Source: Streptosporangiaceae bacterium
GTDB lineage: Bacteria > Actinomycetota > Actinomycetes > Streptosporangiales > Streptosporangiaceae
Direction of reading: 5' to 3'
DNA: 32,712 nt
NCBI GenBank assembly: GCA_030040475.1
Contig: JASHTQ010000197.1
Coordinates: 1-32,712 of the forward strand
Part shown: in pieces, positions 8,143 through 15,959 of the stretch
How positions within the stretch are numbered: position 1 is the stretch's first letter
Layout: each line of letters begins with the position of its first letter
Program-made: the position numbers and the translations under genes
The notes under the pieces: model-generated
Databases searched by the model: none
What the model was told of the DNA's origin: nothing
The model's input: only the letters and a program-made list of their open reading frames with translations

Positions 8143-8388
8143 TCAGAGGACGAGGTCCCGTACGCTGCCGGCGGCGGGATTCAGCTTGCCCTCGCGGGCG
8201 AGCCGGGCCCGCCAGGCGGCCCGCAGGTCGCCGTCGGTCTCCTCGGCGAGTCCGTCGAAGCCGACGTCCGCCATCTTCTTGCACGCCTTGGTGGTGTCGC
8301 AGGCCTCTTCGACGTCCTCCGCGGTCTGCCCCTGCGCGTTCCATACCTCGCGGAGCACGTCGAGGACCTCTTCTTGCTTGCCGCCCAT
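8143..8388 (-). CDS. small acidic protein of unknown function upstream of MoxR
   Basis: The 81-residue product begins MGGKQEEVLDVLREVWNAQG and is helix-rich and acidic, with two nearby cysteines in EEACDTTKACKKM. No family is recognised. The start is chosen at ATG8388 because AAGGGTG lies about 6 bases upstream; a longer reading upstream has no ribosome site and unlike composition. Its TGA touches the MoxR ATG, so the two proteins are probably made together and this one may be an adaptor or substrate of the ATPase, which is inference from context. Confidence 0.7.
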   Translation of the reverse strand: MGGKQEEVLDVLREVWNAQGQTAEDVEEACDTTKACKKMADVGFDGLAEETDGDLRAAWRARLAREGKLNPAAGSVRDLVL

Positions 8389-8472
8389 CTCAGGCACCCT
8401 TCCCAAGCTCGCCGGGCATGCTCGTGTTGGTAACGACTGTAGATCCTGGCCGTCAAGCAGACGACCGCGGAT

Positions 8473-8486
8473 TAAGGGTTCCCTTA
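8473..8486. promoter_or_regulatory. inverted repeat, possible operator of the MoxR operon
   Basis: The arms TAAGGG and CCCTTA flank a 2-base centre, about 85 bp upstream of the small gene ahead of MoxR. The position suits a repressor site or promoter-proximal element. A TTGACG in minus-strand orientation lies nearer the gene but lacks a clear -10. Confidence 0.35.
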
Positions 8487-8524
8487 TCCCAGATAACTGG
8501 CGAGCCACCCGGGCCGGGCCGCGT

Positions 8525-8544
8525 CCGTGGCGGGCGCACCACGG
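8525..8544 (-). terminator. GC-rich hairpin downstream of isochorismate synthase
   Basis: The stem CCGTGG / CCACGG has an 8-base loop and lies about 30 bases past the stop of the isochorismate synthase gene. It has no U-tract, as is common in actinomycete hairpins, so whether it terminates is uncertain. Confidence 0.4.
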
Positions 8545-8573
8545 CCCGTTCAGAAAAATAGAGATTTTGATTG

Positions 8574-9869
8574 TCAGCCCTCAAGCGCGCCGCGCATCGG
8601 GCGGAACTTGACCTCGGCCTCGGCGAGCTCGGCGGCGGGATCGGAGCCTGCCACGATGCCGCCCCCGGCGAACAGGCGGGCGGTGCGCCCGGAGAGCTGG
8701 GCGCAGCGCAGCGCGATGCCCCACTCACCGTTCCCGTCGGCGTCCACCCAGCCCACCGCGCCCGCGTACCGTTCCCTGTCCATGTGCTCGAGCTCGCGGA
8801 TGAGCTCGAGGGCGGCGCCCGTCGGGGTACCGCAGACGGCGGCGGTGGGGTGCACCGCTGCCGCCAGCGCCAGCGCCGACCTCGGCGGCCCGGCCGGGGC
8901 GAGGGTCCCGTGCACCCAGGTGCCGAGGTGCTGCAGGTTGGGCAGCTTGAGCAGGGCCGGCCGCGGCTCGATGTCGAGCGTGTCGCACAGCGGGCCGAGC
9001 GCCTCGCGCATCGACTCGACCGCGTAGACGTGCTCCTCGGTGTCCTTGGCCGAGGCCAGCAGCCGGCGGCCGAGTTCCTCGTCGGCCGCGGGGTCCGCGC
9101 CGCGCGGCGCTGTCCCCGCCAGCACGAGCGCGCTCACCTGCCCGCCGTCGCGGCTGATCAGGAGCTCCGGAGTCGCCCCGACCAGGCCGTCGCAGGCGAA
9201 CGTGAAGCATTCGGGGTAGCGGTCGGCCAGCCTGCGCAGCGGGACGCGCGGATCGATGTCCTCGGCCGCGGTCGCGTACAGGTCCCGGGCGAGCACCACC
9301 TTGCGCAGGCTGCCGGCCTTGATGGCCGCCACCGCCTCGGCGACCGCCCGCTCCCACTGCGGCGCGGGCAGGCTGCCGTCGTGCCACACGACCTGCTCCA
9401 GCGGCCGGGGCGGCACGAACGGCCAGGCCGGGGTCGCAGCGCCCTCGGTCACCGTGGTGAGCCAAGCGTGGCCGCGGCCGTCCCGGCCGAGCACGGCCTG
9501 CGGGACGATCAGCACCGAGCCGTCGGAGGAGGCGTCGAAGGTGACGGCACCGAACGCGACCGCCCCGGACCCGCGCAGCCGCACCGTGTCGTCCACCGCG
9601 GCGGCGTCGAACACCGAGCCGAGCCACTTCTCCGCGGCGGTGAACCGGTCTTCCCCGGCGGGCAGCGTGATCCTGGCCGCCTCGCCCCAGCCGACGAGGC
9701 CCGCGCCGTGCTGCACCCAGCAGACCACGTCCGGCCGCGGCACCCGGGCGAGCAGGTCGCCCGGATCGGGAACGGCGACCGTACGTACCGTCAGCCGTCC
9801 CGCATCCGCGCGGCTCAGCGCCGCCACCGCGCCATCCGTATCAATCGGCCACCACTCCCACGAACCCAC
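8574..9869 (-). CDS. menF: isochorismate synthase
   Basis: Converts chorismate to isochorismate, the entry step to menaquinone or to salicylate/catechol siderophores. The 431 residues show the chorismate-binding enzyme core: K190 in LRKVVLARDL (general base position), GATPELL at 231-237, GTAPRG at 252-257, HPTAAVCGTP at 340-349, YAGAVGW at 368-374 and GGGIVAGSD at 402-410, with the metal-binding Glu region AELAEAEVKFRPM close behind. The GTG start lies 3 bases after the MMPL stop, so it is the second gene of that transcript. No other menaquinone or siderophore genes are in view, so the symbol reflects the reaction; entC or dhbC would describe the same chemistry. Confidence 0.9.
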   Translation of the reverse strand: MGSWEWWPIDTDGAVAALSRADAGRLTVRTVAVPDPGDLLARVPRPDVVCWVQHGAGLVGWGEAARITLPAGEDRFTAAEKWLGSVFDAAAVDDTVRLRGSGAVAFGAVTFDASSDGSVLIVPQAVLGRDGRGHAWLTTVTEGAATPAWPFVPPRPLEQVVWHDGSLPAPQWERAVAEAVAAIKAGSLRKVVLARDLYATAAEDIDPRVPLRRLADRYPECFTFACDGLVGATPELLISRDGGQVSALVLAGTAPRGADPAADEELGRRLLASAKDTEEHVYAVESMREALGPLCDTLDIEPRPALLKLPNLQHLGTWVHGTLAPAGPPRSALALAAAVHPTAAVCGTPTGAALELIRELEHMDRERYAGAVGWVDADGNGEWGIALRCAQLSGRTARLFAGGGIVAGSDPAAELAEAEVKFRPMRGALEG

Positions 9870-9872
9870 AGT

Positions 9873-12077
9873 CTAGGTGGCGTTCGTGGCTGACCCCCTG
9901 TTCGGGTTGGCCAGCGCGCTCGGCCACCACATATGCCGCCCGATGTCCAGGGTCAGCGAGGTCACGAGCACCGACCTGACGATGATCGTGTCGAGCAGCA
10001 CGCCGAACGCGACCGCGAACCCGATCTCGGTGAACTCGACAAGCGGGAGCGTGCCGAGCACCGCGAACGTGCCCGCGAGCACCAGGCCCGCCGACGTGAT
10101 CACGCCCCCGGTGGCGGCCAGGCCGGTCAGCGCCCCGCGGCGGGTCCCGCCGCGGGCAGACTCCTCCCGTACCCGTGTCATCAGGAAGATGTTGTAGTCG
10201 ATGCCCAGGGCTACCAGGAACACGAAGACGAACAGCGGCACCGAGGTGTCGGCGCCGGCGAAGCCGAACACGTGCGAGAAGAACAGCGAGGAGATGCCGA
10301 GCGCAGCGCCGAAGGACAGCACGACGGTGGCGATCAGCACCAGCGGGGCCACGATCGCCCGCAGCAGCAGCCCGAGGATGATGAGCACCACGCCGAGGAT
10401 CAGCGGGATGAGCAGGTCCCTGTCGTGGGCCGCCGCCGCCTCCACGTCGGCGTTGATTGCCGTGCCGCCGCCCACCTTCGCATCCGCGCCGGGGATGGCG
10501 TGGACCTTGGTCCTGATCTGGGCGACCAGCGTGTAGGCCTGCGTGCTGTCCGGCGGTATGGCCATCGTGGCCTGCAGGAAGGTCACGCCGTCCTTCGTGA
10601 CCGGCGGGGTGACGGACGCGATGCCCGGAGTGCTGACCAGCGCATCGCGGACTCCGGCCCCGCTGGCCGCCGTGGATATCACCTGCACGGGCTCGCCCGA
10701 GCCGGCCGGGAAGTACTTGTCCAGCTCGTTCTGGGCGGCGATGGACGGCGGCGTGCCGCGGAAGGACTGCGCGGTTGTCAGCGGCCCGAACTTGAAGCCG
10801 ATCAGGCCCGCCGAGCACGCGGCGAGCAGGAGGGCGGTCACCAGCCACACCCCGCGCGGACGGCGGCTGATGGCCTGCCCGACCCTGGCCCACAGCCCGC
10901 GGCTGGTCGGCTCCGCCGAGCCGTAGACCGGCCTGACCGGCCAGAAGATCCACCGGCCGAAGATCACGAGCAGCGCGGGCAGCAGCGTGATCATGGCGAT
11001 CAGGCCGACGCCGATCCCGATGGCGGCGACCGGGCCGAGACCCGAGATGTCGTTGGATTCGGCGGCCATCAGGCAGAGCATGCCGCACACGACGGTCAGG
11101 CCGCTGGCGATGATGGCAGGCCCGGCCCGGCGCAGGGCGACGGCCATCGCCTCGTGCCTGTCGGCGTGTCTGCGCAGTTCCTCCCGGTATCTGGCGACGA
11201 GCAGCAGCGCGTAGTCGGTGCCCGCGCCGATCACGAGCACGACCAGGATGCCCTCGCTCTGCCCGTTGACGGTCAGGTTCGCGTGCTGGGTGAGTTCGTA
11301 GATGACGGCCTCGGCGGCGGTCAGCGCCACGCCCGCCGAGATGATCGGCAGCAGCCAGAGCACGGGACTTCGGTAGGTCAGCAACAACAGAACGATGACC
11401 ACGCCGAGAGCCGAGTACAGCAGGGTGGAGTCGATGCCCTTGAAGATCTTGATCTCGTCGTTCGCGTTGGCTGCCGGGCCGCCGATGTACACGCTGAGCC
11501 CGTTCGCGTTCCTGGCCGCCGTGGCCTGCAACGCAGAGATGAAGCCGCTGATGTCGCTGTTGTAGCCGAGGTCCGAGCCGACGACGGTCTCGATCGCCTT
11601 GTGATCACTGGACACGATCGGCTTCGCGACCCGCCCGTCCACGACGGACAGCGCGGCGAACGATCGCGCGTCCGCGTCCGCCTTGGCTATGTCGGCCGAG
11701 GTCACCCCGCTGTCACGGACGTAGACCACCAGGGCCGGGTTGTAGTTCTTGGACTGGAATACGGCCTGCTCGTTCAGTTCCTGGGTGGATTCGGCCGACG
11801 CGGGCAGGTACGCCGACGCGTCGTTCTTCTCCGCGCCCTGCAGCTTGCCCGCGAGCGAGCCGGTGCCCGCGATCACCAGCAGCCAGAACGCCACGACCAG
11901 GTACTTGGACCTGCGGCCGCAGATGGCGCCGACCAGCCGCCTGGAACGCCGTGGTCCCTCTGCCTGAGACGTGCCTGCCTGAGATGTGCCTGGCTGGGCC
12001 AGACTGGTGTCCCCGCTCTGGGCGGGGACACCAGGGCCCGGCGTGTTACGGGGCGCCCCCGTGGTCCCGCTTGCCAC
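9873..12077 (-). CDS. MMPL/RND-superfamily transporter
   Basis: Membrane exporter of the MMPL family, which moves lipids, lipopeptides or small hydrophobic molecules using proton motive force. The 734 residues have the two-repeat layout: a cytosolic N-terminus of about 57 residues rich in Gly/Ser/Thr (with a GTSQA duplication), a first helix near 58-76, a large external loop, then helix bundles. The conserved charged motifs are GAGTDYALLLVARYREE in the first half and GIDYNIFLMTRVREE in the second. Start: GTG12077 has AGGAGG 5 bases upstream. It is followed within 3 bp by isochorismate synthase, which hints at export of an isochorismate-derived product; that link is inference. Confidence 0.9.
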   Translation of the reverse strand: MASGTTGAPRNTPGPGVPAQSGDTSLAQPGTSQAGTSQAEGPRRSRRLVGAICGRRSKYLVVAFWLLVIAGTGSLAGKLQGAEKNDASAYLPASAESTQELNEQAVFQSKNYNPALVVYVRDSGVTSADIAKADADARSFAALSVVDGRVAKPIVSSDHKAIETVVGSDLGYNSDISGFISALQATAARNANGLSVYIGGPAANANDEIKIFKGIDSTLLYSALGVVIVLLLLTYRSPVLWLLPIISAGVALTAAEAVIYELTQHANLTVNGQSEGILVVLVIGAGTDYALLLVARYREELRRHADRHEAMAVALRRAGPAIIASGLTVVCGMLCLMAAESNDISGLGPVAAIGIGVGLIAMITLLPALLVIFGRWIFWPVRPVYGSAEPTSRGLWARVGQAISRRPRGVWLVTALLLAACSAGLIGFKFGPLTTAQSFRGTPPSIAAQNELDKYFPAGSGEPVQVISTAASGAGVRDALVSTPGIASVTPPVTKDGVTFLQATMAIPPDSTQAYTLVAQIRTKVHAIPGADAKVGGGTAINADVEAAAAHDRDLLIPLILGVVLIILGLLLRAIVAPLVLIATVVLSFGAALGISSLFFSHVFGFAGADTSVPLFVFVFLVALGIDYNIFLMTRVREESARGGTRRGALTGLAATGGVITSAGLVLAGTFAVLGTLPLVEFTEIGFAVAFGVLLDTIIVRSVLVTSLTLDIGRHMWWPSALANPNRGSATNAT

Positions 12078-12104
12078 GTCGTCCTCCTGAAGACTTCTGA
12101 TCTG

Positions 12105-12117
12105 ATTTCCAGGAAAT
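12105..12117. promoter_or_regulatory. palindrome in the MMPL leader, probable operator
   Basis: ATTTCC-A-GGAAAT is a perfect inverted repeat just downstream of the proposed -10 of the MMPL operon, where a bound repressor would block transcription. No TetR- or MarR-type gene is adjacent, so the binding protein is unknown. Confidence 0.5.
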
Positions 12118-12119
12118 AC

Positions 12120-12147
12120 GATGTATCGCGTTCTGTTCGGCTGTCAA
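12120..12147 (-). promoter_or_regulatory. promoter of the MMPL-isochorismate synthase operon
   Basis: On the minus strand a consensus -35 TTGACA is followed 16 bases later by TACATC as a fair -10. The start codon lies about 43 bases beyond, with AGGAGG in between. The -35 is perfect; the -10 is weak at its last base. Confidence 0.5.
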
Positions 12148-12213
12148 GCTATATCTGAAACTGGCCGATTTCGCTCAGGGCGATCGGCTGCTCCGGCGCG
12201 GTGCGGCTCGACC

Positions 12214-14388
12214 TTAGAGCAGGGTGAGCTGCTCGGGCCTGGCGGGCGCTTGCGGCCCGGCCGCGGGCTCCGACGCGGGCGGCCGGGCCGGGCCGGGGAT
12301 CGGCCGTGTGCCTGGCGGGCGCCTGCCGTGACCGAAACCGGGCCTCGGCCGGCCGACGCCTAGTTCTCGCGCGAGCTCGCGGACCCGGCCTGCGATCCTG
12401 TCCTGGTAGGCCTTGGGCGCGTAGGCGCCCCTGCCGTACAGCTCCTGGTACCTGCCGACCAGGCCGGGGTGGTAGGCCCGCAGCCAGCCGAAGAACCACT
12501 CCCTGGTGCCTGGGCGCAGGTGCAGCACGATCGGCGTTATCGCGGTGGCGCCGGCCGCCGCGATCTGGCGGACGGTCTCCGCAAGCTGGGCGGGGGAGTC
12601 GGAGAGGTACGGGATCACCGGGCCCATCAGCACCCCGCAGCCGAGGCCGCGCTCGTTCAGCGCCGCGCAGGCCTCGAGCCGCCGCGCCGGGGCGGGCGTG
12701 CCTGGCTCGACGGATCGCCACAGGTCCTTGTCGACGAACCCGGCGGACACGTTCAGCCCCACGTCGGTGACCTCGGCCGCCTCGGCGAGCAGTTCGATGT
12801 CGCGCAGGATCAGCGTGCCCTTGGTCAGGATGGAGAACGGGTTGGCCGCGTCCTTCAGCGCGCCGATGATGCCGGGCATCAGCCGGTAGCGCCCCTCGGC
12901 CCGCTGGTAGCAGTCCACGTTCGTGCCCATCGCGATGTGCTCGCCCTGCCACCCCGCCGAGGCGAGCTTCCTGCGCACGAGCGCGGGCGCGTTCACCTTG
13001 ACGACCACCTTGGTGTCGAAGTCCGCGCCCGCGTCCAGGTCCAGGTAGGTGTGGGTATTGCGGGCGAAGCAGTTGTGGCTGACCACGCCGTTGGCGATGA
13101 AGTCGCCGGTGCCCGTGGTGATGTCGTACATCGGCAGGTCCAGGCCTAGCGGCTCGATCGCCGTCACGCGCAGCGTAGGGTCGCTCTTGATCGCTCTACC
13201 GTCGATCGACCGCTTCCGCGTGATCGCCGGGTCCACGGTGTGGAAGAAGCGCAGTGCCTCCCGCAGGCCCCCGCGCAGCCGGATACGGACGAGCCCGTTT
13301 GGCTGGGTCGTGCGATCTATCACGACACCGAAGTCGAGCGACCTGAGTGAGGAGACTGTCCAGCCGATGATCTCCGGATCGGTGTCGGAGATCCGCAGTA
13401 TCCCCCGGCTGTAAGAGCCATCGGCGTCGAAGATGCCTGCCAGGAAGCCCTTGCGCCAGTCCCGATCCGGTTCCCGTGGCCAACGGGTCAGCCATTGAAT
13501 CGCCCGGACCTTATCGCGACCGTACGTGCCGATCGCGCTCCTGCGATGGCGCGCGGCCGGCTCCGCCGCGAAGGTGAACTCCCGGCAACCGATGGCCATG
13601 TCGGCAAGGTAGTCCTTCGTTCTGGCCAGCCCTTCCTGGTCGGTGAGTGCCAGCAGGAACGAATCCTGCTGGCCAGGTGAGCAGGGACCGAGCTGGTCTC
13701 CCTGAGTGGTCCCGTCGCCTCGCACCATGCCGCAGAGGTAGCCGCGACGGTAGGCAGGCGTGTCCTTGGGCGACTCGGCGAAGCCGCCAAAGCCCATCAG
13801 CTTGTTGTTGACGGTCAGGAACGGCCGCCGCGTCAGAGCACTCTCGGTCCCCGTCACGTGCTTCCAGCCGCGCTCGGTCAGGAAGCGGTGATCGCCGCTG
13901 CAGACGAGCTGTGTCCCGTCCTCAAGAGTGACCCGGTACGCGGGCTTGACGGTGGACCAGTGCGCCAGCACCGTGGTCAGCGCGTAACGGCGGCAGGACC
14001 CTTGCTTCACCGTTCCGTAGAGTGCGTCACCGACAGCGACGTCGCCCAGCGGCTTCGTCCGCCCGTCCGCCATCAGAACTGGAGTCTCACCTGTAACACA
14101 GTAAACGCAGGAATGCTGACAGCCACGATAAGGGTTGATCGTCCACTTGAACCCCATCCGGGAGGATTCGGGGACGCGGTTGACGACCGACTTGGCCTGG
14201 ACCTCGTAGAAGGTCATGCCGCGGAAGCCAGGCGTGTCGAAGGTCCTCGCGACCGCGCCGCGCTCGATCAGGGGGACCGCCACGTCCCGGCGCCCGCCGG
14301 GGGAGAGGACCGGGAACAGGGAGTCGCCGTCGGCGGCATCCTGGTCCGCCGTCGGCGGATCATCGAGCCGAAGGTTGTCCCACCGCAC
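12214..14388 (-). CDS. intein-containing Rv2578c-family radical SAM protein
   Basis: Radical SAM enzyme of unknown substrate, homologous to Mycobacterium tuberculosis Rv2578c. The 724-residue precursor has an N-extein with C90 and C94 of the CxxxCxxC [4Fe-4S] motif, then a 343-residue intein starting at C97, then a C-extein starting CFARNTHTYLDLD. Splicing yields about 381 residues and rebuilds CQHSCVYCF, with C440 as the third cluster ligand. The C-extein keeps Rv2578c features such as YQRAEGRYRLMPGIIGAL, NPFSILTKGTLILRD and a terminal QLTLL. Start: GTG14388 (VRWDNLRLDD), matching the family's MRW start and lying 7 bases after a good -10, so the mRNA is probably leaderless. Longer readings extend past the promoter and are rejected. 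Confidence 0.9.
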   Translation of the reverse strand: MRWDNLRLDDPPTADQDAADGDSLFPVLSPGGRRDVAVPLIERGAVARTFDTPGFRGMTFYEVQAKSVVNRVPESSRMGFKWTINPYRGCQHSCVYCVTGETPVLMADGRTKPLGDVAVGDALYGTVKQGSCRRYALTTVLAHWSTVKPAYRVTLEDGTQLVCSGDHRFLTERGWKHVTGTESALTRRPFLTVNNKLMGFGGFAESPKDTPAYRRGYLCGMVRGDGTTQGDQLGPCSPGQQDSFLLALTDQEGLARTKDYLADMAIGCREFTFAAEPAARHRRSAIGTYGRDKVRAIQWLTRWPREPDRDWRKGFLAGIFDADGSYSRGILRISDTDPEIIGWTVSSLRSLDFGVVIDRTTQPNGLVRIRLRGGLREALRFFHTVDPAITRKRSIDGRAIKSDPTLRVTAIEPLGLDLPMYDITTGTGDFIANGVVSHNCFARNTHTYLDLDAGADFDTKVVVKVNAPALVRRKLASAGWQGEHIAMGTNVDCYQRAEGRYRLMPGIIGALKDAANPFSILTKGTLILRDIELLAEAAEVTDVGLNVSAGFVDKDLWRSVEPGTPAPARRLEACAALNERGLGCGVLMGPVIPYLSDSPAQLAETVRQIAAAGATAITPIVLHLRPGTREWFFGWLRAYHPGLVGRYQELYGRGAYAPKAYQDRIAGRVRELARELGVGRPRPGFGHGRRPPGTRPIPGPARPPASEPAAGPQAPARPEQLTLL
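13072..14100 (-). mobile_element. intein with LAGLIDADG homing endonuclease
   Basis: Self-splicing protein element of 343 residues between Tyr and Cys of the host radical SAM motif. Splicing residues are visible: Cys1 in CVTGETPVLM, block B His71 in CSGDHRFLT, penultimate His342, Asn343 and host Cys+1. Two LAGLIDADG motifs, GYLCGMVRGDG (about 120-130) and GFLAGIFDADG (about 218-228), mark a homing endonuclease spanning roughly 13231-13758. The first motif has lost the leading acidic Asp (RGDG instead of DADG), which may weaken cleavage. Its GC content is visibly lower than that of the flanking exteins, as expected for a mobile insert. Confidence 0.93.
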
Positions 14389-14395
14389 GCCAAGA

Positions 14396-14424
14396 ATCGT
14401 AGAACGATTTTTCGATCGAATCAA
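14396..14424 (-). promoter_or_regulatory. promoter of the radical SAM gene, leaderless type
   Basis: The minus strand reads TTGATT, 17 bases, TACGAT. The -10 ends 7 bases before the GTG start, so transcription would begin at or next to the start codon and no Shine-Dalgarno is needed or seen. The -35 overlaps a TTCGATCGAA palindrome. Confidence 0.6.
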
Positions 14425-14636
14425 GCACCGACACGTATCTCTCGTCGTAAGTAGTGAAGGCCGGCTGCTCCTGAAGCGGCCTGGCCTGGGACTGCGCGCG
14501 GACCTTAGGCACGGGTCGGGGCGGGCGTCCCACATCCTGAAAAACAGGCGAAGTACAAAGCCAGAACAATTGGATAAAGACCCGCTCGTGAGAGATAGTG
14601 AAGGAGTAGTCACCCGGCGCGAGGCGGAGGTGCGCG

Positions 14637-15083
14637 ATGGCGCTGTCGATGGACGAGCAGCGCATGCTCGCTGAGATCGAGCGGCGGCTCTCGGCTGACG
14701 ATCCGAGGCTCGCCACCTGCCTGACGACGTTCCGGCGGCCCGGGCCCGCGACCGTCCTGCGGTCGCCCCGGGCGCGCATCATCGGCTCGCTGTTCACCGT
14801 GCTGCTCGTCGCGATGGTCTCGCTGATGGTCTACGCCATGATCCCGCTGCGCGCGCACGGCGCCAAGGGCCCGTCTCCGACCACGGGAACCGGGATCTCG
14901 ATCTCGGCCACGCAGACCAACGCGAAGGTTCAAGCCACCCAGCAGGGCTCGGCCCGTGCCAGCGGCAAGGCCAGGGCGACCGCCACCGCCCGCACGAGCA
15001 CCAGTGAGAGTGCGTCAGGAAAGGCGCTGGTCACCAAGGGCAAGCCCACGATCAGCCCGGCCGTATCGCCGGCCGGCCCTTAG
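14637..15083 (+). CDS. DUF3040 domain protein with Ser/Thr/Lys-rich tail
   Basis: Small membrane protein of the actinobacterial DUF3040 family, function unknown. The N-terminus MALSMDEQRMLAEIERRL followed by SADDPRLA is the family signature. One transmembrane helix (about residues 49-71, IIGSLFTVLLVAMVSLMVYA) follows; most members have two. A low-complexity tail of about 75 residues rich in Ala, Ser, Thr and Lys replaces the usual C-terminus. If the N-terminus is cytosolic, the tail would lie outside. Start: ATG14637 has GGAGGTG 4-5 bases upstream. It converges with the next gene at a strong hairpin. Confidence 0.85.
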   Translation: MALSMDEQRMLAEIERRLSADDPRLATCLTTFRRPGPATVLRSPRARIIGSLFTVLLVAMVSLMVYAMIPLRAHGAKGPSPTTGTGISISATQTNAKVQATQQGSARASGKARATATARTSTSESASGKALVTKGKPTISPAVSPAGP

Positions 15084-15095
15084 CCGGGGCCGGCC
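15071..15095. terminator. strong GC hairpin between convergent genes
   Basis: GGCCGGCCC and GGGCCGGCC form a perfect 9-bp stem with a 7-base loop that contains the DUF3040 stop codon. It sits between two convergent genes, so it could act in both directions. There is no U-tract. Confidence 0.6.
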
Positions 15096-15100
15096 CAGGC

Positions 15101-15135
15101 GGTTACGGCTCCCGCCGCCGGTTACGACTCCCGCC
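15101..15135. repeat. 16-bp direct repeat at the 3' end of the unknown gene
   Basis: GGTTACGGCTCCCGCC and GGTTACGACTCCCGCC differ at one base and are 3 bp apart. The second copy contains the stop codon of the minus-strand gene, so the repeat looks like a small tandem duplication of that gene's last codons. Confidence 0.7.
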
Positions 15136-15625
15136 ACAGCTGGACCAGATACCGTTCCAGGCCCTCGAGCGTCTTCTTCTCCTGCTGGAAATCGTCGCTC
15201 AGCGGATTGCGGTGCCGGTTGAACAGCTCCGCGTACCGGCGGGTCACCTCGTCGCGGTTGCCGGCGTAGACGCGGACGGAGTAGTCGCCCACCCCGCCGG
15301 CCAGCCGCAGCGCCCGAACCGCGGCACCCGCGAGGCCCATGTCGATGCTCAGCTGGCCGCGCAGGTAGATGCTGCCCTTGGCTTCCTCGTCCCAGGCGTC
15401 GCCGCACGGCGGCGGCGCCCCGTCCCACTCCTCGAGTACGAGCCGGACGTCGATGTCCTCCTGCAGGCTGCCGACCCACAGTTGTTCGCGGTTGGTGCTG
15501 ATGAGCGCGCCGACCGGAGGCAGCGGGCCGCCGGGTGCGTCGGGGTCCACGGCGGGGTCGTGTATCCGGAACATCCTGCGTTCCGGCGTGACCGGCATTA
15601 CCAGCTGTAGCAACCTGCGGCTCAT
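15122..15625 (-). CDS. conserved-looking protein of unknown function
   Basis: A 167-residue protein that appears soluble: no signal peptide and no transmembrane segment. It begins MSRRLLQLVMPVTPERRMFR and is rich in beta-strand-like patterns and acidic residues, with a helical C-terminus (LEGLERYLVQLWRES). A GGGGGAG ribosome site lies just before the ATG. I do not recognise the family. It stands alone, convergent with DUF3040 and divergent from the small ORF and MFS genes on the other side. Coding is supported by codon bias and the ribosome site. Confidence 0.75.
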   Translation of the reverse strand: MSRRLLQLVMPVTPERRMFRIHDPAVDPDAPGGPLPPVGALISTNREQLWVGSLQEDIDVRLVLEEWDGAPPPCGDAWDEEAKGSIYLRGQLSIDMGLAGAAVRALRLAGGVGDYSVRVYAGNRDEVTRRYAELFNRHRNPLSDDFQQEKKTLEGLERYLVQLWRES

Positions 15626-15742
15626 GGCTCCCCCCTCTCGGCGCGTGGATACCTGGGATAACAGCCTGCTCCGCTAGCAAATCTAGACCGCAGACTCACC
15701 GCGTGAGGCCCGAACTCGTACGGAAATGCACTTTGTGACCGC

Positions 15743-15770
15743 TTGACTACTGATTGCGTTGGAGTAGCGT
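15743..15770 (+). promoter_or_regulatory. promoter for the small ORF and downstream MFS exporter
   Basis: A -35 TTGACT and a -10 TAGCGT are spaced by 16 bases. The ATG of the small ORF begins 10 bases after the -10, giving a nearly leaderless transcript. No other clear promoter lies between here and the exporter. Confidence 0.5.
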
Positions 15771-15780
15771 CATATCTGTT

Positions 15781-15927
15781 ATGAGCGTTGTGTCCGAACT
15801 TGAACTGTCCGTGGTCGGCTACCCCGTGCCGGGTCCCTCGGCTGACCGATACCTTACCGGCGGCCGGCCCGCGCGGCCCTGGCAGACCCGGCAGGCCCCG
15901 AACCAAGCGCCGGGCCCGGACGTGTAA
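15781..15927 (+). CDS. 48-residue small ORF, possible leader peptide
   Basis: The ORF begins MSVVSELELSVVGYPVPGPS and ends NQAPGPDV. It starts right after a promoter-like -35/-10 pair and stops 9 bases before a perfect inverted repeat, itself 17 bases ahead of the MFS start. The layout (promoter, short ORF, hairpin, exporter) resembles translational-attenuation control of drug exporters. The second half is rich in Pro, Arg and Gln, including runs that can slow ribosomes. No homologue is recognised, and it could also be a chance ORF. Confidence 0.4.
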   Translation: MSVVSELELSVVGYPVPGPSADRYLTGGRPARPWQTRQAPNQAPGPDV

Positions 15928-15936
15928 TTAATAGCC

Positions 15937-15959
15937 GGTACTCGTCCGCGACGAGTACC
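15937..15959. promoter_or_regulatory. perfect inverted repeat before the first MFS exporter
   Basis: GGTACTCGTC and GACGAGTACC are exact reverse complements around CGC. As DNA it would suit a dimeric repressor such as TetR or MarR; as RNA it would form a 10-bp hairpin immediately ahead of the GAGGGG ribosome site. Half of it (GACGAGTAC) recurs upstream of the crp-like gene. Confidence 0.7.

Noticed and set aside
8571..9893. 440-codon open frame on the plus strand opposite isochorismate synthase
   Set aside because: No motif is present and its composition is shadow-like; the minus-strand enzyme has every family motif.
9933..12158. 741-codon open frame on the plus strand
   Set aside because: It lies antisense to the MMPL gene and is Asp/Gln/Arg/His-rich with no domain; the MMPL motifs on the other strand are unambiguous.
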